Positions 7,107 through 14,426 of a stretch of 15,301 bases of DNA are shown here, in pieces. Source of the stretch: an uncultured Clostridia bacterium. GTDB lineage: Bacteria > Bacillota > Clostridia > Lachnospirales > CAMVHY01. The notes beneath the pieces are model-generated. The model worked only from the letters and a program-made list of their open reading frames with translations, ran no database searches and had not been told where the DNA came from. The stretch covers positions 1 to 15,301 of the forward strand of contig CAMKTI010000031.1 of NCBI GenBank assembly GCA_946415665.1, given 5' to 3'. Within the stretch, counting starts at the first letter, position 1; each line of letters opens with the position of its first letter. The position numbers and the translations under genes are program-made.

Positions 7107-7379
7107 TCATTTTGTGTTTTTCATTTTTGCAAGCAATGAAGCTAATTTCATGCGCGTTGAAAAATCTGAATATTGTTTGAACAGCTCTTTTAATTTTTGT
7201 TGTGTATTGGCACCTAATTTTTTTATAAATCCGCCCTGTTCTTTTTCTGGTAACTCAGTCAAAAAATTTATTACATAATCAACATCCATTTCACCGTTGC
7301 TTTTTGTTAATTTATTTTGCAGTTTATTAAGATTTTCATCGTTCACATCAAATGCGTTTCGAGCTGTTACATAATCAAA
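7107..7379 (-). pseudogene. Truncated copy of the 480-aa gene (last 90 codons)
   Basis: Reading from 7379 to the TAA at 7107-7109 gives 90 residues, starting FDYVTARNAFDVNDENLNKL, that match residues 391-480 of the neighbouring 480-aa protein with about four differences (V/A, D/N, S/N, G/A). At DNA level about 20 changes are visible in about 270 bases, mostly silent. Homology stops abruptly at 7379. The frame stays open upstream for about 20 more codons into the terminator of the full gene, but has no ATG or ribosome site; the first usable start would be the GTG at 7344-7346 (79 aa). The excess of silent changes suggests it is the remnant of a formerly full-length tandem paralogue whose 5' part was deleted. 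A short expressed protein is not excluded. Confidence 0.7.
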
Positions 7380-7431
7380 TTTTTGATTCAGTGAAACCTG
7401 TGTTTTAGTTTGATTCTTATCAATCGTCGAA

Positions 7432-7768
7432 TAAAAAAGACAGTGAAAATCTAAATCTCACTGTCTTTTTCTGTTCTGAATTAAATTAAATCAAATCATT
7501 TTGTGTTTTTCATTTTTGCAAGTAACGAAGCTAATTTCATACGCGTTGAAAAATCTGAATACTGTTTGAACAACTCTTTTAATTTTTGCTGTGTGTTGCC
7601 ACCTAATTTTTTTATAAAACCACCCTGTTCTTTTTCTGGTAACTCAGTCAAAAAATTTATTACATAGTCAACATCCATTTCGCCGCTACTTTTTGTTAAT
7701 TTATTTTGCAATTTATTAAGATTTTCATCATCAACATCAAACACATTTCGAGCTGTTACATAATCAAA
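7432..7768. repeat. Direct repeat, copy 2 (gene tail plus terminator)
   Basis: The counterpart of the repeat at 7043-7379, here forming the genuine 3' end of the 480-aa gene. The homology ends at the codon for Phe391; upstream sequences of the two copies are unrelated. Confidence 0.85.
7433..7470. terminator. Intrinsic terminator of the 480-aa gene
   Basis: Perfect 8-pair stem GACAGTGA (7439-7446) with TCACTGTC (7458-7465), loop of 11, flanked by A6 (7433-7438) and T5 (7466-7470), so the stem can extend by A-T pairs. For the minus-strand gene at 7496-8938 the U-run is provided by the A-tract. Confidence 0.85.
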
Positions 7769-8938
7769 ATTAAAATATAAATTTAAATATATTGCCAGTG
7801 CAGATTTTTCTTCCATTTCTGTTTGCAAGGCGTTGCCAGCGAAATAATTTTTATATTCGTTAATCGCAAATTCAACTACATCTAACTCGCTGACTTTTGA
7901 AAGCTCTAATAAAAAATCTTGCATGTTATTATTTTTATTCACTATATCCAAATATTTATATATCACACGTTTGCTGTCGAGTTTTTTTTGTACAGCCTTA
8001 ATTAAATTTTTTACAAAGTCAGTTTTAGCCTGATCTGTTTTCAGATATTCTTTTAATTTGGTTTCATCGTCTTTTATAAAATCATGAAGCAATGGACAAA
8101 CTTTAATTATCTCGCCTAAATCTTTCGGCATTTTAAATTGCGAAATAATATCATAAAATTCTTGGGTAATATCTTGCTCTAATAAAAAATCGTTTATGTT
8201 CTCCGCATTTAACAAATCAAAAAACATTTTTAACGTGTAATTGCCTTTTGAATTTAAAATTTCTAACCCCTGCATTAAACTATTTTCTTTAAAAACAAAA
8301 TCCAAAATTTCGTCGTTGTCATATACTTCCAAACTTTTTTTTAAGCTTTTAAGCATTTCTTTTAAATATTTTGGCTTAACCGAATGTTTTAAAGCGATCT
8401 CTCTTGTTTTTTCAAATCCTTCTTCATTTATCTCTGTATTAAATATTCTTTCACAGACTTCTAAAAATAAATCTTGTTTGCTAAGCCATTTAATTTTTTC
8501 GTCCGGCAAAAATAAATAATCTTTGTTTAGCCATGTTTTTATTTTCAAAAATTCTTCTGTTGGACCGTTTTCTTCTTCTTCAGATTCTTCAAAGTCTGTC
8601 ATTGGATTTGTATTATTTTCAAAAGATTTTCCGATAAACCAAACTATAATTGCCAAATCATTTTCAAAATCTTTGGCTTTATTTTTATTATCGTCAAAAA
8701 TAAATTTCCATTCCAATGCTCTTGGAAAATAAATCGTATTGAAATAAGTATGATTTTGTAAAAAACCAAACGGAATTAAATTCACCGGTTCAATTTTTTC
8801 CGAGTTGTGTTTTTCTATCTCCGGAAAAAAAAGATTGCACGCGTTCTCAGCAAATCCTTCAAAAGTTTCTGGTTTTGCACACATAAGATGTAATTCAAAA
8901 TCACCGCACACAAAATCAGTTCTAATTTCTTTTGCCAT
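7496..8938 (-). CDS. Unrecognised soluble protein, 480 aa, with a duplicated C-terminal domain
   Basis: Start ATG 8936-8938 (MAKEIRTDFVCGDFELHLMC) is fixed by AAGGAG (plus 8946-8951) 7 bases upstream; a further 33 open codons upstream overlap the promoter and are not used. No family recognised. There is no signal peptide or membrane helix. Residues 1-110 look like a globular alpha/beta domain with a hydrophobic strand (FENDLAIIVWFIGKSF, about 91-106). Residues 114-129 form an acidic linker (DFEESEEEENGPTEE), and the rest (about 130-480) is predicted all-helical with regular Leu/Phe spacing. The last 90 residues (391-480), ending KMKNTK, exist as a separate truncated copy just downstream, so this helical module is a unit of duplication. 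The gene is transcribed divergently from glgC through back-to-back promoters. Function unknown. Confidence 0.85.
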   Translation of the reverse strand: MAKEIRTDFVCGDFELHLMCAKPETFEGFAENACNLFFPEIEKHNSEKIEPVNLIPFGFLQNHTYFNTIYFPRALEWKFIFDDNKNKAKDFENDLAIIVWFIGKSFENNTNPMTDFEESEEEENGPTEEFLKIKTWLNKDYLFLPDEKIKWLSKQDLFLEVCERIFNTEINEEGFEKTREIALKHSVKPKYLKEMLKSLKKSLEVYDNDEILDFVFKENSLMQGLEILNSKGNYTLKMFFDLLNAENINDFLLEQDITQEFYDIISQFKMPKDLGEIIKVCPLLHDFIKDDETKLKEYLKTDQAKTDFVKNLIKAVQKKLDSKRVIYKYLDIVNKNNNMQDFLLELSKVSELDVVEFAINEYKNYFAGNALQTEMEEKSALAIYLNLYFNFDYVTARNVFDVDDENLNKLQNKLTKSSGEMDVDYVINFLTELPEKEQGGFIKKLGGNTQQKLKELFKQYSDFSTRMKLASLLAKMKNTK

Positions 8939-8973
8939 AAAAAAAACTCCTTTTAAAATTTTTTTTGCTTGGC

Positions 8974-8979
8974 CATTAT
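8974..8979 (-). promoter_or_regulatory. Extended -10 promoter of the 480-aa gene
   Basis: On the minus strand ATGCTATAATGG contains a perfect TATAAT preceded by TGn. No recognisable -35 lies 16-18 bases further up, typical for an extended -10 promoter. The ATG follows about 36 bases downstream. Confidence 0.7.
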
Positions 8980-9005
8980 AGCATATGTTTATAAAAATAT
9001 TTTTT

Positions 9006-9034
9006 TTGCTCAAAAATAATTTTGTTGCTATGAT
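9006..9034 (+). promoter_or_regulatory. Promoter of the glgC operon
   Basis: TTGCTC (9006-9011), spacer of 17, then TATGAT (9029-9034) with a TGC extension. The start point would be near 9041, leaving a leader of about 26 bases containing AGGAGG. It is back to back with the minus-strand promoter at 8974, only about 50 bases away, so the two may compete or share control. Confidence 0.6.
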
Positions 9035-9066
9035 CAAATCAGTTTTACATGATTAGGAGGGAAATT

Positions 9067-10353
9067 ATGCGAACGAAAGAAATTATTGCAATGCTTTTGG
9101 CCGGAGGACAAGGGAGTCGTTTGGGAATTTTATCCCAATCTGAAGCCAAGCCTGCAGTTTGTTTCGGAGGAAAATATCGAATCATTGATTTTACGTTGAG
9201 CAATTGTATAAATTCTGGAATTGACACAGTCGGAGTTTTGACTCAATATCAACCATTAACTTTGCATAAACATATTGGAATCGGAACAGCTTGGGATTTA
9301 GATAAAACAAATGGTGGCGTAACAATTTTGGCTCCACATTTAAAAAATGATCGAGGAGCTTGGTATTCTGGAACGGCAAATGCGATTTATCAAAATATAA
9401 ATTTTATTGATGCTTATCAGCCCGAATATGTTTTAGTAATTTCCGGAGATCATATTTATAAAATGGATTACTCGAAAATGTTTGACTTTCATATGAAAAA
9501 AAATTGTGACGTGACGATTGCGGTTTTAGAAGTTGATTTAAAAGAAGCAAGTCGATTTGGAATTATGAATACGGATGAAAATGACAAAATTTATGAATTT
9601 GAAGAAAAACCAAAAGAACCAAAAAGTAATTTGGCGTCTATGGGAATTTATATTTTTAATTGGAAAAAATTAAGACAAGCTTTGATAGAAGATAATAAAA
9701 TTCATGACGATAGTGATTTTGGAAAGCATATTATTCCAATGATGCTTGAAAATAAAGAAAAAATTTATGCGTATAGATTTAATTCTTATTGGAAAGATGT
9801 TGGAACAATAAAATCTTATTGGGAAGCAAATATGGATTTGATACAAACATTGCCAAGTTTTAATTTATATGAGGAATTTTGGAAAGTATATACGAATATG
9901 GAACATCAAGCTCCTGAATTTATAGGAGAATCAGCGGATATAAAATCAAGCATAATTTCGGAAGGATGCGAAATTTATGGAAACGTGTATAATTGTGTAA
10001 TCGGTGCAAATGTATTAATAGAAAAAGATGTAATAATAAAAGATTCGATTGTAATGGCGAATGTTGTTGTCAAAAAAAATTCTCGTATTTATAAAGCGAT
10101 TTTAGATGAAAATGTTTTTATAGACGAAAATGTTGAAATTGGAACAGGCGAAAATATTATTAATAAATCTGATCCCAAAATTTATAATTCAGAAATAAGC
10201 GTAATAGGAAAAGATTCGTTTGTGCCAAAAAATATTTTTATAGGAAAAAATTGTGTCGTATCAGGAAAAACATGTGAAGATGATTATGATTCAGGAAAAT
10301 TATTAAGCGGTGAATCTTTATTTATAAAAAATAATAAAGTCGAGGTGTTATAA
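9067..10353 (+). CDS. glgC: Glucose-1-phosphate adenylyltransferase, catalytic subunit
   Basis: 428 aa. Makes ADP-glucose and pyrophosphate from ATP and glucose-1-phosphate, the committed step of bacterial glycogen synthesis. Start ATG 9067 is preceded by AGGAGG (9055-9060); the ATG at 9049 would place the ribosome site inside the gene and is rejected. Motifs: nucleotide loop GGQGSRL (13-19), AKPAV (27-31), GGKYRIIDF (34-42), GTANAIYQN (102-110), metal-binding SGDHIY with catalytic-position Asp128, FGIM (164-167), EKP (180-182), SNLASMGIYIF (187-197) and YWKDVGT (241-247). From about 290 the sequence becomes the hexapeptide-repeat left-handed beta-helix of the family. It is longer than Bacillus GlgC (about 380 aa), with a C-terminal extension after 385. 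Followed after 4 bases by glgD. Confidence 0.95.
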   Translation: MRTKEIIAMLLAGGQGSRLGILSQSEAKPAVCFGGKYRIIDFTLSNCINSGIDTVGVLTQYQPLTLHKHIGIGTAWDLDKTNGGVTILAPHLKNDRGAWYSGTANAIYQNINFIDAYQPEYVLVISGDHIYKMDYSKMFDFHMKKNCDVTIAVLEVDLKEASRFGIMNTDENDKIYEFEEKPKEPKSNLASMGIYIFNWKKLRQALIEDNKIHDDSDFGKHIIPMMLENKEKIYAYRFNSYWKDVGTIKSYWEANMDLIQTLPSFNLYEEFWKVYTNMEHQAPEFIGESADIKSSIISEGCEIYGNVYNCVIGANVLIEKDVIIKDSIVMANVVVKKNSRIYKAILDENVFIDENVEIGTGENIINKSDPKIYNSEISVIGKDSFVPKNIFIGKNCVVSGKTCEDDYDSGKLLSGESLFIKNNKVEVL

Positions 10354-10357
10354 TTAA

Positions 10358-11467
10358 ATGCGGGCATTAGGAATAATTTTAGCTGGCGGTAGCAGTGATA
10401 GATTAGAATCTTTGGTTGATCATAGAGCAGCGGCAGCAATGCCTGTTGGGTCTTGTTATCGTGCAATAGATTTTGTATTGAGTAATATGTCTAATTCTGG
10501 TATAAATAAAGTTGGAGTGGTTACGCAATATAATTCGCAATCGCTACAGAATCATTTGTCGTCGGAAAAATGGTGGAATTTTGGTAGAAAATCAGGTGGA
10601 CTTTTTGTTTTTTCACCATTTTTGTCGAACAAAAATTCTTTTTGGTTCAGAGGAACGGCAGACGCGATTTATCAAAATTTGGCATTTTTAAAATTAAGTA
10701 ACGAGCCATATGTTATAATTGCTTCGGGAAATCATGTGCATAAACTAGACTATCAGGATGTTTTGGAATTTCATGTTAAAAATAAAGCTGATATTACTTT
10801 GATTTCGAAAATAATTAATGACGAAGATTTATGTAATTATGGAATTATAAAAACTGATGAAATGGGAAAAATTATTGATTTTGAAGAAAAGCCATTGGAA
10901 CCGCAGTCGAATTTAGTTTCTATGGGAATTTATATTATTTCACGGACGCTTTTAATAAATTTATTAGAGTTAAGTATTGCATGTAATAGATATAATTTTG
11001 TTGAGGATATTATTATAAGATATAGAAAAAAGTTAAATATTTTGGCATATAAATTTGATGGCTACTGGAAAAATATAAATTGCGTAAAGAATTATTATGA
11101 TGTTAATATGGATTTTTTAAATAGTGAGATAAGAAATTTATTTGTAAAAAAAATGCCGTTTATAGAAACAAAGCCAAAAGATGAACCGCCGGCAAAATTT
11201 AATTTAAATGCAAATGCAAAAAATGTTTTGGTTGGATCGGGAAGTATTATTAATGGTGAAATAATAAATTCGATTGTATTTAGCAAAGTTTATACTGGAG
11301 ATAATTCGAGTGTAAAAAATTCGGTTGTGATGGATAAAAGTTATATAGGAAATAATTGTATTGTAGAAAATGCGATTATAGATAAAGAAGTAATTATTTC
11401 TGATGGAAAAAAAATAATCGGTAAAAAAGAAAAGCCGATTATTATTGCGAGAAATTCTGTGATATAA
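10358..11467 (+). CDS. glgD: Glucose-1-phosphate adenylyltransferase, GlgD regulatory-type subunit
   Basis: 369 aa, homologous to GlgC but with the GlgD pattern: GGSSDRL (10-16) in place of GGQGSRL, DHRAAAAMPV (21-30), YRAIDFVLSNMSNSG, KWWNFGRKSGGLFVF (71-85) and RGTADAIYQN (98-107). The position of the catalytic Asp (SGDHIY in GlgC) reads SGNHVH with Asn125, as expected for a subunit that modulates rather than catalyses. In clostridia and bacilli GlgC and GlgD form a hetero-oligomer with higher activity than GlgC alone. The C-terminal part from about 285 is again a beta-helix. It starts 4 bases after the glgC stop, with GAGGTG 10 bases before the ATG lying inside the end of glgC, so translation is probably coupled and subunit ratios balanced. 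Confidence 0.93.
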   Translation: MRALGIILAGGSSDRLESLVDHRAAAAMPVGSCYRAIDFVLSNMSNSGINKVGVVTQYNSQSLQNHLSSEKWWNFGRKSGGLFVFSPFLSNKNSFWFRGTADAIYQNLAFLKLSNEPYVIIASGNHVHKLDYQDVLEFHVKNKADITLISKIINDEDLCNYGIIKTDEMGKIIDFEEKPLEPQSNLVSMGIYIISRTLLINLLELSIACNRYNFVEDIIIRYRKKLNILAYKFDGYWKNINCVKNYYDVNMDFLNSEIRNLFVKKMPFIETKPKDEPPAKFNLNANAKNVLVGSGSIINGEIINSIVFSKVYTGDNSSVKNSVVMDKSYIGNNCIVENAIIDKEVIISDGKKIIGKKEKPIIIARNSVI

Positions 11468-11512
11468 AAAAAAATAAAGAAAAGAATAAATTGGTGCTAG
11501 AGGAAAAAAATT

Positions 11513-12040
11513 ATGAGATTATTATTTAAATTGGATAAAGGAGATTATGAATGCGGTTGGAAAATATATGGTAAAGTATCGGTTCGAGGTTTGATTATAA
11601 AAAAAAATAAAATTGCAATGATTTATAGTGGCAAATATAATTATTATAAATTTCCAGGTGGAGGAGTAGAATTCGGCGAAAATTATTTGCAGACTCTAAA
11701 ACGTGAAGTTCGAGAAGAATCTGGATTAATTGTAATTGAAAAATCGGTAAAAGAATTTGGTTGGGTTTATAGAATCGAAAAAGGGCACGGGAAAAATATT
11801 TGGGAGCAAAAAAATTATTATTATATTTGTAATGCAGAGAATAAAATTTTGGAGCAGCGTTTAGATAAATATGAGAAAGAAGAAAGATTTAGACTTGAAT
11901 TTGTTAAACCGGATTATGCTTTAGAAATTAATAAAAAAGAAAAACATAAAGCAAGTAAGTTTATAATGCTTGAACGTGAATCGAAAATTTTAGAGATTTT
12001 GATTAGCGAAGGATATTTTAATTCGGAGGAAAAATTATAA
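11513..12040 (+). CDS. Nudix hydrolase
   Basis: 175 aa with a perfect Nudix box, GX5EX7REVXEEXGU: Gly50, Glu56, then REVREESGL at 64-72. The Glu residues of REVREE bind the Mg2+ needed to hydrolyse a nucleoside diphosphate linked to another group X. Upstream, VSVRGLIIKKNKIAMIY forms the usual first strands, and FPGGG precedes the box. The C-terminal half is Lys/Glu-rich and gives no substrate signature, so the substrate (oxidised nucleotide, nucleotide sugar, ADP-ribose or other) cannot be read. It lies 45 bases after glgD, with GAGG 9 bases before its ATG, and ends directly against mnmA with no gap. Its place behind the ADP-glucose synthesis genes makes an ADP-sugar substrate conceivable, but this is inference only. 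Confidence 0.9.
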   Translation: MRLLFKLDKGDYECGWKIYGKVSVRGLIIKKNKIAMIYSGKYNYYKFPGGGVEFGENYLQTLKREVREESGLIVIEKSVKEFGWVYRIEKGHGKNIWEQKNYYYICNAENKILEQRLDKYEKEERFRLEFVKPDYALEINKKEKHKASKFIMLERESKILEILISEGYFNSEEKL

Positions 12041-13123
12041 ATGCAAAAGAAAGTAATGGTGGCAATGAGTGGCGGAGTCGATAGTTCGGTCTCCGCTATT
12101 ATTTTGAAAAATTTAGGCTATAAAATTTCTGGTGCGACGATGAAATTATTTGAGGATGAAAATTTGGAATATGAGCAAGAAAAAACTTGTTGCGCTATGA
12201 GTGATGTTTTTGACGCAAAAAATGTTGCGATGAGATTTGATTTTGAGCATTATGTATTTAATTTTAAAAGAGAGTTTTATGATTATGTAATAAAAAAATT
12301 TGCTAATGAGTACATAGATGGAAGAACACCGAATCCGTGTTTAGATTGTAATAAATATATGAAGTTTAAGAAGTTTTTAGAGCGAGCAATGATTTTAGAT
12401 TATGATTTTATTGCGACGGGGCATTATGCAAGAATTGAATATGATAAAAAAATTAATAGATATTTATTAAAGCGCGCAAAAGATAAATTTAAAGATCAGA
12501 CTTATTTTTTATATAGCATGACGCAATATGAATTAGCTAAAAGTATTTTTCCGTTGGGGAATTTATTAAAATCTGAAGTTAGAGATATTGCTGAAAAAAA
12601 TAATTTAATAAACGCAAAAAAAAAAGAAAGTCAGGATATTTGTTTTGTAAGAAATAAAAGTTATGCGAGGTTTTTAAAAGATAATTTTGATATTGATTTT
12701 AGAGAAGGAAATTTTGTTGATAAGAATAATAATATTATTGGCAAGCATAAAGGAATTATAAATTATACGATTGGTCAAAGAAAAAAATTAGGAATGAGTT
12801 TTAATAAGCATATGTATGTAATTAAAAAAAATAAATTTGATAATAGTATTGTTTTGGGCGATGAAAAAGATTTATATAAAAAAAGTTTGATTGCAGGAGA
12901 TTTAAATTGGATTTTAATAGATGAATTAAAAAATAAAATGGATGTGACGGCGAAGATTAGATATAGTCAAAAAGAAGTTGAGGCTGTGATAAGTTTATAT
13001 GATAAAGATAAAAATAAAATTTTGGTTGAATTTAAAGAAGCGCAAAGAGCAATTAGTCCCGGACAAGCAATTGTTTTTTATGATGGAGAAAATGTTGTGG
13101 GCGGTGGAATAATTTTTGAGTAA
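12041..13123 (+). CDS. mnmA: tRNA-specific 2-thiouridylase
   Basis: 360 aa, normal length. MnmA activates the wobble uridine U34 of Lys, Glu and Gln tRNAs with ATP and inserts sulfur from a persulfide relay. Motifs: PP-loop SGGVDSS (10-16), GATMKLF (31-37), NPCLDCNKYMKF (98-109), where Cys103 corresponds to the first catalytic Cys, ATGHYAR (125-131), KDQTYFLY (151-158), and ESQDICFV (196-203) with the second catalytic Cys201. YTIGQRKKLG and the C-terminal beta-barrel segment ending VVGGGIIF complete the family pattern. The ATG follows the nudix stop without a spacer and uses GGAGG inside the end of that gene; hydE overlaps its last 8 bases, so the three genes are translationally coupled. Confidence 0.95.
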   Translation: MQKKVMVAMSGGVDSSVSAIILKNLGYKISGATMKLFEDENLEYEQEKTCCAMSDVFDAKNVAMRFDFEHYVFNFKREFYDYVIKKFANEYIDGRTPNPCLDCNKYMKFKKFLERAMILDYDFIATGHYARIEYDKKINRYLLKRAKDKFKDQTYFLYSMTQYELAKSIFPLGNLLKSEVRDIAEKNNLINAKKKESQDICFVRNKSYARFLKDNFDIDFREGNFVDKNNNIIGKHKGIINYTIGQRKKLGMSFNKHMYVIKKNKFDNSIVLGDEKDLYKKSLIAGDLNWILIDELKNKMDVTAKIRYSQKEVEAVISLYDKDKNKILVEFKEAQRAISPGQAIVFYDGENVVGGGIIFE

Positions 13124-14177
13124 AGAAATTATTTTTGGCTTGATAGATAAATTGTGTGAAGAAAAAAATTTGAGGCCAGAAGAATTTTTGGTGTTATTAA
13201 ATAGTGTTGAAGATAATTTTGTTATGGATTATATTTCTCGGAAAGCGCAAGAGGTTACGAAAAAATATTTTGGAAATAAAATTTATATTAGAGGTTTGAT
13301 TGAGTTTAGTAATTTTTGTAAGAATAATTGTTTTTATTGCGGAATAAGAAAAGATAATTTGAATGTAATTAGATATAGATTGAGTGAAGATGAAATTTTT
13401 GAGTGTTGTAAAAAAGGATATGATTTGGGTTTTAGAACTTTTGTTTTGCAGAGCGGAGAAGATTTATTTTTTGACGATAAAAAATTGGTGAAACTAATAT
13501 CGCGTATAAAAAAAAATTTTAGTGATTGTGCGATAACGCTTTCGATTGGGGAAAAAAGTTTTGATGAGTATAAAAAATATTTTGAGGCAGGGGCAGATAG
13601 ATTTTTATTAAGACATGAGACGATAAATAATTTGCATTATAAAAAATTGCATCCGGATGATATGTCATTAAAAAATAGAATTAAATGTTTGTATGATTTA
13701 AAAAAAATTGGTTATCAAGTTGGAACAGGATTTATGATCGGCTCACCTTATCAAAGTTTAAAAAATATAGTGAGTGATTTATTGTTTATAAAAAAATTTC
13801 GGCCAGAGATGATTGGAATTGGTCCGTTTATTTCGCATAAAGATACGCGATTTTGTGATTTTAAATCGGGAAATTTAAATTTAAGTTTGATTTTAATCGC
13901 GATTTTAAGATTAATGTTGCCGGATAGATTAATTCCTGCGACAACAGCTTTAGGAACAATTGATAAAACCGGACGCGAAAAAGGAATTTTATTTGGCGCA
14001 AATGTTTTGATGCCAAATTTATCACCTGTTTGTGTAAGAAAAAAATATGAGTTGTATGATAATAAAATTTGTACGGGAGAAGAAGCGGCGGAATGTATAA
14101 AATGTTTGAAGTTGCGTTTAAAAAAAATTGGTCGGGAAATAATAATTTCGCGTGGCGATTTTAAAAAAATGTTATGA
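13116..14177 (+). CDS. hydE: [FeFe]-hydrogenase H-cluster maturation radical SAM enzyme HydE
   Basis: 353 aa. HydE helps build the dithiolate-bridged di-iron centre of [FeFe] hydrogenase, together with HydF and HydG. It has the radical-SAM CX3CX2C motif at Cys68, Cys72 and Cys75 (CKNNCFYCGIRKDN), LIEFSN just before it, LQSGED (111-116), TLSIGE (141-146), RFLLRHET (162-169), VGTGFMIGSPYQS (202-214) and IGIGPFISHKDT (234-245). The optional second iron-sulfur motif CX7CX2C is also present (Cys319, Cys327, Cys330). These separate it from PylB and BioB. Start TTG 13116 overlaps mnmA by 8 bases, with GGTGG upstream. HydF, HydG and the hydrogenase are not in the window. The organism therefore is probably a hydrogen-metabolising anaerobe. 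Confidence 0.93.
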   Translation: MSKEIIFGLIDKLCEEKNLRPEEFLVLLNSVEDNFVMDYISRKAQEVTKKYFGNKIYIRGLIEFSNFCKNNCFYCGIRKDNLNVIRYRLSEDEIFECCKKGYDLGFRTFVLQSGEDLFFDDKKLVKLISRIKKNFSDCAITLSIGEKSFDEYKKYFEAGADRFLLRHETINNLHYKKLHPDDMSLKNRIKCLYDLKKIGYQVGTGFMIGSPYQSLKNIVSDLLFIKKFRPEMIGIGPFISHKDTRFCDFKSGNLNLSLILIAILRLMLPDRLIPATTALGTIDKTGREKGILFGANVLMPNLSPVCVRKKYELYDNKICTGEEAAECIKCLKLRLKKIGREIIISRGDFKKML

Positions 14178-14213
14178 ATTAAGATTTTACATTTGGATTG
14201 ATTTAAAAAAAAT
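14158..14213. repeat. Direct repeat, copy 1 (hydE 3' end and spacer)
   Basis: Begins in the last codons of hydE (ATTTTAAAAAAATGTT), includes its stop and runs to the A-tract before the terminator. Matches 15245-15301 with only four visible differences. Confidence 0.85.
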
Positions 14214-14239
14214 GCTCTTGACGTCAAGAGTTTTTTTTT
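14204..14239. terminator. Terminator of the glgC-hydE operon
   Basis: A perfect 16-base palindrome CTCTTGACGTCAAGAG (14215-14230) forms a 6-pair stem with ACGT loop, preceded by an A8 tract and followed by T9 (14231-14239). It is able to act in both directions. Confidence 0.85.
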
Positions 14240-14247
14240 ATGAGGAA

Positions 14248-14277
14248 AAATTTATTTAGGTTGTAAAAAATAAATTT
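14248..14277. repeat. 10-base AT-only inverted repeat
   Basis: AAATTTATTT (14248-14257) and AAATAAATTT (14268-14277) are perfect inverted copies with a 10-base loop, located between the operon terminator and the next promoter. It could be a dyad operator or chance in AT-rich DNA. Confidence 0.35.
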
Positions 14278-14335
14278 GAGATACATATATTCTTTCATTT
14301 TTTTATTTTATATCTTTAAAAATACATAAAAATTA

Positions 14336-14365
14336 TTGACAGATATTATTTTTTAGTGTTAAAAT
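14336..14365 (+). promoter_or_regulatory. Sigma-A promoter of the six-helix membrane protein
   Basis: TTGACA at 14336-14341 (perfect), an 18-base spacer, TAAAAT at 14360-14365 (5 of 6). Transcription should start near 14372, giving a leader of about 55 bases before the ATG at 14427. Confidence 0.7.
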
Positions 14366-14426
14366 AAAATTGTAATTTGATATGTAAAAAATTTATAAGA
14401 TATCTTTTATGTGGGAAGTAAATACG

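Larger units (their letters stand above)
7043..7379. repeat. Direct repeat, copy 1 (gene tail plus terminator)
   Basis: Matches 7432-7768 at a constant offset of 389 bases, covering terminator hairpin, 3' untranslated spacer (CTGAATCAAATTAAATCAAA type) and the last 90 codons. Identity is about 90%. Confidence 0.85.

Noticed and set aside
9049..9066. Alternative upstream start of glgC
   Set aside because: The ATG at 9049 would encode the ribosome site AGGAGG itself (MIRREI); the ATG at 9067 has ideal spacing and gives the normal N-terminus.
13751..14227. 158-codon minus-strand frame antisense to hydE
   Set aside because: It begins inside the terminator palindrome and covers the conserved HydE coding sequence; it is a shadow.
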